Part shown: positions 58,154-64,000 of the stretch, piece by piece | How positions within the stretch are numbered: the first letter of the stretch is position 1 | Layout: every line of letters begins with the position of its first letter | From: Methanobacterium petrolearium | GTDB lineage: Archaea; Methanobacteriota; Methanobacteria; Methanobacteriales; Methanobacteriaceae | Reading direction: 5' to 3' | Length of the DNA: 64,000 bases | Assembly (NCBI RefSeq): GCF_017873625.1 | Contig: NZ_JAGGKL010000003.1 | Coordinates: 169,883-233,882, forward strand | Made by a program: the position numbers and the translations under genes | Notes under the pieces: generated by a model | Databases searched by the model: none | What the model saw: the letters and a program-made list of their open reading frames with translations, nothing else | What the model was told of the DNA's origin: nothing

Positions 58154-58166
58154 TGTCATTACCCCT

Positions 58167-58613
<447 letters not shown>

Positions 58614-58892
58614 AAAGAAACCTCCAATTTCAACCTTTTTGAAAAAAAGGTTGATCAAAACTTTTTTTAAAATCCTGATGATATGTGTTCAGGATTCTTG
58701 GGGATGCTAATTTCCCTTTGCATCCATTTTCATTTTTTTCCATGTTTCCATCATCATTAGGGGATGATGGCCCTGTATATTCCTATGATATCCGTTTTTT
58801 TTTGAGTGGTGTTAATCTGATGATTATCACCATGCAAACGGTTTAGGATATTGATGATTTATGATTGATGATATTTTTGGGATTGTGAGATT
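58614..58892. other. Gap in the ribosomal operon with a leader hairpin
   Basis: 280 nt between L32e and L19e in an operon whose other gaps are mostly 1-95 nt. CAACCTTTTT (58631-58640) and AAAAAGGTTG (58644-58653) form a perfect 10-bp stem with a three-base loop about 18 nt upstream of the L19e ATG. The rest is rich in GATGAT-like motifs. It may hold an internal promoter, processing site or autoregulatory leader. Confidence 0.5.
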
Positions 58893-59222
58893 CTATTCAT
58901 TCAGGATCTTGATTCCCAGCTCATCTGCTTTTTCGAGCAATACTTCTCTTTTTCTGAGTCCGACAGTTGAGCTGATCCTTCCGGCCTGGGTTTCGGGTTT
59001 TAATTTTTCCAGGTCCTTAACATTGCACACCAGGACATCCTCATATCCTGAGGGATGTAATCCTTTTGTGGCATTGGGTGAACAGTATCCGATGGTTGGC
59101 ATGGCAGGTTTACGACCTTCATACCTTCGGGTTTTACTAGTTTTACCCCGGGTTTTCCTCCATTTTTCGCCCAATTTTTTGTACCGGTGCCATTCCTGTC
59201 TTCTGAATTTTGGTTTCCTCAT
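58893..59222 (-). CDS. rpl32e: Large ribosomal subunit protein L32e (eL32)
   Basis: The 109-residue protein has KPKFRRQEWHRYKKLGEKWR, GRKPAMPTIGYCSPNATKGL and HPSGYEDVLV. It lacks the long N-terminal extension of some archaeal L32e proteins. It starts 6 nt after the L6 stop. Confidence 0.94.
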   Translation of the reverse strand: MRKPKFRRQEWHRYKKLGEKWRKTRGKTSKTRRYEGRKPAMPTIGYCSPNATKGLHPSGYEDVLVCNVKDLEKLKPETQAGRISSTVGLRKREVLLEKADELGIKILNE

Positions 59223-59228
59223 TGGGGA

Positions 59229-59762
59229 TCACTCCTTAGCCACCAGGTATATTCCATCCTGGAATACCCTTGGGTCTCTGCCCTTGATTTTAGTAGCTTG
59301 TTCAAGGTTGGCCATGGTTTGGCCCACATCTTCTTTATTCACACCGGTGATGATTACTTCATCTCCCTGAACTTTTACCTGAGCTGTGCCCACAACTTTG
59401 GCTGTGCGGGGGTAGCGTTCTCCCAGGAAGTTTTCGATGGTTACTTTTTCCTTGGCTGCCTTGACAGTCATTGGGAAGTGAGCGTAAACAATTTTCATCC
59501 GGTAGGTGAATCCTTCGGTTAATCCTTGGATCATGTTACTGATATGGGATTTTATGGTTCCCAACATTGCTTTATCCTTCTTTTTAGGGAAGCGAGTTTC
59601 CAGCACCACCATACTATCTTCCTGTTTAATGGTGACGTTACCCTGATTGAACTTACGTTTAAGTTCTCCTTTGGGCCCGTTAACTGTCACTTCTTTGTCT
59701 ATGGTGACTTCCACGCCTTCTGGGACGGGTATTTCTTCCCTTAGAACCACTGCTAAAGCCAT
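59229..59762 (-). CDS. rpl6: Large ribosomal subunit protein L6 (uL6)
   Basis: The 177-residue protein has IPVPEGVEVTIDKEVTVNGP, SHISNMIQGLTEGFTYRMKI and NFLGERYPRTAKVVG, ending DPRVFQDGIYLVAKE. Confidence 0.96.
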   Translation of the reverse strand: MALAVVLREEIPVPEGVEVTIDKEVTVNGPKGELKRKFNQGNVTIKQEDSMVVLETRFPKKKDKAMLGTIKSHISNMIQGLTEGFTYRMKIVYAHFPMTVKAAKEKVTIENFLGERYPRTAKVVGTAQVKVQGDEVIITGVNKEDVGQTMANLEQATKIKGRDPRVFQDGIYLVAKE

Positions 59763-59773
59763 TTTTAATCACC

Positions 59774-60166
59774 TTAATAAACGTATACCAATAACCTACC
59801 ACCTATACCGTGTTCTTTGGCTTCTTGGTGGGTCATTATACCTTCAGAGGTAGTGACTATCATTATTCCAAAGTTCTTTGATGGTAAGTATCGTTTTTCA
59901 AATTTTTCAAACTCGTCATTTTTCACGGCATGTCTGGGCTTTATCACACCGCACTTGTTTATGTTACCCTCTAGTTCCACGGTGAATTGTCCTGCCTTTT
60001 CATCATCAACATATTCAAATTCACCAATGTAACCTTCTTTTTGCATTGTCCTCAGGACCTGCCCAATCATTTTAGATGCTGGAGTTATGTTACATTTGTT
60101 GTTTCCCTGCATCTCATTGTTACGCATATTTGTAAGGGCGTTGGCCAGAGGATCCATAAGTGTCAT
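59774..60166 (-). CDS. rps8: Small ribosomal subunit protein S8 (uS8)
   Basis: The 130-residue protein has MDPLANALTNMRNNEMQGN, LRTMQKEGYIGEFEYVDD and FGIMIVTTSEGIMTHQEAKE. GAGGTGACAAG precedes the ATG. Confidence 0.96.
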   Translation of the reverse strand: MTLMDPLANALTNMRNNEMQGNNKCNITPASKMIGQVLRTMQKEGYIGEFEYVDDEKAGQFTVELEGNINKCGVIKPRHAVKNDEFEKFEKRYLPSKNFGIMIVTTSEGIMTHQEAKEHGIGGRLLVYVY

Positions 60167-60176
60167 CTTGTCACCT

Positions 60177-60320
<144 letters not shown>

Positions 60321-60328
60321 TTTATCAC

Positions 60329-60853
60329 CTATTCATCATCTTTATCAGATTTTATTTTAATCTGGAAATGTTCCTTCATGTACTCCAGTGTCTCGTCTTG
60401 CGTGACCTGGTGTTTGTGAGGAATGTGCTTTCGCTGAATTTTCCTTCTTTTAATCCCGTATCCTGGTTTTTCGAATGTTACGTTAACGTTCATCCCGAAT
60501 ATTCCAATATCAGGTTCATAGCGCATTCCAGGAATATCAATATGTTCCTCGATTCCAAAGGATAAGTTACCTTGACGATCAAACTGTCGAGATCTGATTT
60601 TGTTATCAATTCCAGAAAGAATGAGCTTAACAGCATCGTGTGCCTTTTCACCACGGAGAGTTACCTTGCAAGCTACAGGTTGACCTTTTCTGATTCCAAA
60701 TTCAGGATTGGTTACTTTAGATGTTGTACGCACTGGTTTCTGGTTGGTGATATTCTTGAGCAGTTTTTCTGCTCTGGCCAGTTTTTCACCACCTTCTCCA
60801 ACTCCAATGTTAACTGTGGCTTTTGCTATTTGTACCTGTTGCATTGGGTTCAT
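60329..60853 (-). CDS. rpl5: Large ribosomal subunit protein L5 (uL5)
   Basis: The 174-residue protein has ATVNIGVGEGGEKLARAEKL, RKGQPVACKVTLRGEKA and EEHIDIPGMRYEPDIGIFGM. It begins directly after the S4e stop. Confidence 0.96.
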   Translation of the reverse strand: MNPMQQVQIAKATVNIGVGEGGEKLARAEKLLKNITNQKPVRTTSKVTNPEFGIRKGQPVACKVTLRGEKAHDAVKLILSGIDNKIRSRQFDRQGNLSFGIEEHIDIPGMRYEPDIGIFGMNVNVTFEKPGYGIKRRKIQRKHIPHKHQVTQDETLEYMKEHFQIKIKSDKDDE

Positions 60854-61579
60854 TTACTGGCCTCCAGGGAGTGAAATCGCTGGTTTGTCTTTTCCCAGGA
60901 CAAAAACATAGTCCTGTAATGTTTGGAAAGTTTTATCCTTGGTTTCGATTAGTACTGTGTTGGGTATGGGGCCGCTGTTGATGTTGATTTCCTTCACATT
61001 TCCCCTTTCACCAATGTGCTTACCCCCGGTTATGATTCCAAGGGTTCCATCTTCAAATTTGATTTGATCTTTTATTTCCTGTTCAGGTACATTGAGCACC
61101 AGGACATCACCAGTTTTGCAATCATCATCAGTAATGTAGTTTCTACCGTCATGGAGGTTTAACTGTGTTTTACCTCCTTTGATGGTGGTTTTATCCTGAA
61201 TCTTGCAAAGTTTGAATCCAGTGTTTGCTTTTTCTATGGGGTGGAGCATCAGTCTTCCACGCTCATCAGGCAATACACGATAAGCTTTTTCAGTCTTTGG
61301 TATTTGGATTACATCCATGAATCCAACTGGGAATTTATAGTCCTTACGGATGCGGCCGTCCACCATGATTTCACCATTGTTGATGATGATTCTGGCTTCG
61401 CGGGCGTTGTCTGCTATTTGGAGTATGTCACGAACTACAACAAGTAATGGTAATGATCCTTCGATGGTGTGTGGTCCTGGACTGGGTTTCACCGTCCACG
61501 TAAACTCTTTTGGGTGGATGGGCCAGTGTTCTGGTGATTTGAATCGTTTTAAATGTTTTCTTGATCCCATTTTGGCCAT
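60854..61579 (-). CDS. rps4e: Small ribosomal subunit protein S4e (eS4)
   Basis: The 241-residue protein has GSRKHLKRFKSPEHWPIHPK, ARIIINNGEIMVDGRIRKDY (S4-type RNA-binding domain) and GKHIGERGNVKEI (KOW-like). Archaeal/eukaryotic-specific. Confidence 0.95.
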   Translation of the reverse strand: MAKMGSRKHLKRFKSPEHWPIHPKEFTWTVKPSPGPHTIEGSLPLLVVVRDILQIADNAREARIIINNGEIMVDGRIRKDYKFPVGFMDVIQIPKTEKAYRVLPDERGRLMLHPIEKANTGFKLCKIQDKTTIKGGKTQLNLHDGRNYITDDDCKTGDVLVLNVPEQEIKDQIKFEDGTLGIITGGKHIGERGNVKEININSGPIPNTVLIETKDKTFQTLQDYVFVLGKDKPAISLPGGQ

Positions 61580-61580
61580 T

Positions 61581-61934
<354 letters not shown>

Positions 61935-61942
61935 TTAATCAC

Positions 61943-62341
61943 CTACACAATAATACTGGCAGCGCTTCCCACAGATGGCCATCTGTCCGCAGCTTCCTTA
62001 GCCACAGGTCCTCTTATTTCAGAACCTTTCAACATTCCTTCTGGAGTTACTATGACTGCAGCGTTGTCCTCGAATTTTACTCTAAGTCCATCAGCTCGGC
62101 GGAATTCCTTTTTTTGCCTAACAACTACCGCGGTGGTGACTTCTCGACGCATGTCCACGGTTCCTTTTTTAACGGATATTACCACCATGTCCCCTACACC
62201 GGCACTTCCTAGTCTTCTTCTGACACCTTTGTATCCTTTGACTGATACTATTTCCACTTCACGGGCTCCGGTGTTATCCACACATTGCAGGCGGGCTCCG
62301 ATGGGTAATGATTTACTGACTTTTGATGTGATGGCCTTCAT
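61943..62341 (-). CDS. rpl14: Large ribosomal subunit protein L14 (uL14)
   Basis: The 132-residue protein has KSLPIGARLQCVDNTGAREV, VSVKGYKGVRRRLGSAGVGD and ADGLRVKFEDNAAVIV. I start at 62341, where MKAITSKV begins just after the S17 stop; a longer frame back to 62401 would overlap S17 by 58 nt. Confidence 0.95.
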   Translation of the reverse strand: MKAITSKVSKSLPIGARLQCVDNTGAREVEIVSVKGYKGVRRRLGSAGVGDMVVISVKKGTVDMRREVTTAVVVRQKKEFRRADGLRVKFEDNAAVIVTPEGMLKGSEIRGPVAKEAADRWPSVGSAASIIV

Positions 62342-62343
62342 TT

Positions 62344-62661
<318 letters not shown>

Positions 62662-62665
62662 AGTA

Positions 62666-62950
62666 TCACCAATATTTCCTAAATCTCTTTTTTATCCTGT
62701 CTTCCGGGCGAGAAATTATTATCTTGCCATCTATTTCTACTGTGATTCCCTCGGGAAGTTTGAACTGGAATGTTGCACTTCCTTTGGGTATGATTTTTTC
62801 ATTGCCTTCACCATCATCAATGGTGAGGGTGTTTTTGGTTTCGTTAACCACTTTTCCTTTAATTCCTTCTAAATCCCCATGCAAACCACCGGTGACTTCT
62901 AGTTCCAAGCCCACCAGTTCATGTTTCATAATGTTTTGTGGTGTGATCAT
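62666..62950 (-). CDS. rnp1: RNase P protein component 1 (Rpp29/Pop4)
   Basis: The 94-residue protein has ITPQNIMKHELVGLELEVTG, GIKGKVVNETKNTLTIDDGE and SRPEDRIKKRFRKYW. The start at 62950 matches family N-termini (MITPQN); the ATG at 62992 would add 14 residues without support. Confidence 0.92.
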   Translation of the reverse strand: MITPQNIMKHELVGLELEVTGGLHGDLEGIKGKVVNETKNTLTIDDGEGNEKIIPKGSATFQFKLPEGITVEIDGKIIISRPEDRIKKRFRKYW

Positions 62951-63160
62951 GGTATCAGTTGTGCATGGGTGTGTGATGTTCCTGAAAATCATATATTTGT
63001 TCTGATGGTTTCAGGTGTTAGTGGCTTAACTATTTGATTATTAAACCTCTAATAAAGTTTGAACTTAAAATTTATGGTTATATTTGGCATGAATGAGCAT
63101 GTTGACTGTTATGTTAATTTAACAACCACATGCCATGAAATCCAATGATTAACCAAGCAT

Positions 63161-63678
<518 letters not shown>

Positions 63679-63726
63679 ATTGCTACATCCTTTTATAATT
63701 TATGATGATTTTAAAGGTTTAAAATC

Positions 63727-64000
63727 CTATTGGGATTTTTCCACCTTTTTCTTGATTTCAGAAGCTTTTTCTTTGACTTCTTCAGCTTTTTTGGAAGCCT
63801 TTTCCTTGGCCTCGGTGGCTTTTTCCTTAACTTCCTCAACCTTCTCATCAGCAGCCTTCTTAGCCTTAGCAACTTCAGATTTAGCTTCAGCAGCCTTTTC
63901 TTTAACTTCTTCAGCTTTTTTATCAGCGGCTTTTTTGGTTTTGGTAGCTTTTTCTTTTACTTCCTCAACCTTTTCTTCCACTGCTTCTTTAGCTTCGGTG
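63727..64000 (-). CDS. rps3: C-terminal part of S3 (uS3), Lys/Glu/Ala-rich tail, partial
   Basis: The frame is open past the window edge; a GTG inside it at 63981 is not needed as a start, because TEAKEA precedes it in frame. The visible 90 residues consist of KEKA, KKAADKKAEEVKEKAAEA and similar units of about 11 residues, predicted to be long charged helix. The position immediately before L29 is that of S3, whose C-terminus is often extended in archaea. The core KH domain is not visible, so the name rests on synteny. Confidence 0.65.
   Translation of the reverse strand, partial: TEAKEAVEEKVEEVKEKATKTKKAADKKAEEVKEKAAEAKSEVAKAKKAADEKVEEVKEKATEAKEKASKKAEEVKEKASEIKKKVEKSQ

Overview
The window is archaeal and fits a hydrogenotrophic methanogen of the order Methanobacteriales, most likely genus Methanobacterium. 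The evidence is an archaeal spc/alpha-type ribosomal cluster with L19e, L32e, S4e, L14e, L34e, Cbf5 and aIF1, RNA polymerase subunits D, K and N, the archaeal mevalonate route with isopentenyl phosphate kinase, an archaeal-length PurA, DUF166 and DUF1616 proteins, surface proteins with DUF11-type repeats, GGTGAT-like ribosome binding sites, TATA-box promoters and an intron-containing tRNA. The genus is inferred, not proven.

Layout. 1-6275 is an AT-rich minus-strand operon of glycosyltransferases (one frameshifted), two HprK-like P-loop proteins and a truncated membrane protein. 6385-20688 is an accessory island that I read as an archaeal lasso-peptide locus. It holds a 41-residue precursor gene at 14895-15020 that is too short for usual ORF lists, a split RRE protein (B1), a transglutaminase-like leader protease (B2), an asparagine-synthetase-like cyclase (C) with Ser instead of Cys at position 2, an ABC exporter (D), two canonical HprK-like kinases and an NTP_transf_5 nucleotidyltransferase. 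Interleaved are a 1330-residue thioester-domain surface protein and a smaller secreted protein. 20836-27192 carries membrane and secreted proteins, a CPBP protease and a dolichol-phosphate-mannose-synthase-like enzyme. 27344-34484 holds a cobalamin methyltransferase, two DUF166 iron-sulfur paralogs, small regulators, PurA and an AAA+ ATPase.

34868-64000 is core genome, all on the minus strand. It comprises gltX, the isoprenoid genes (idsA, RNase J, fni, ipk, mvk), MEMO, S2, ferredoxin, enolase, rpoK, an intron-containing tRNA, rpoN, S9-L13-L18e-rpoD-S11-S4-S13, tRNA-Ser(GGA), cbf5-L14e-cmk-L34e-DUF106-adkA-secY, then L15-L30-S5-L18-L19e-L32e-L6-S8-S14-L5-S4e-L24-L14-S17-rnp1-aIF1-L29 and the end of S3.

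How the genes may work together. The precursor leader has the full Y-xx-P-x-L-xxx-G-x5-T-x motif. B1 and B2 would bind and cut it, C would close a Gly1-Glu8 macrolactam, kinases and/or the nucleotidyltransferase could decorate the product, and D would export it. GTGA-N6-TCAC palindromes lie upstream of both island surface-protein genes and of the AAA+ ATPase gene, which suggests one shared regulator. The window also carries several short intergenic tandem repeats with periods mainly of 30-36 bp.
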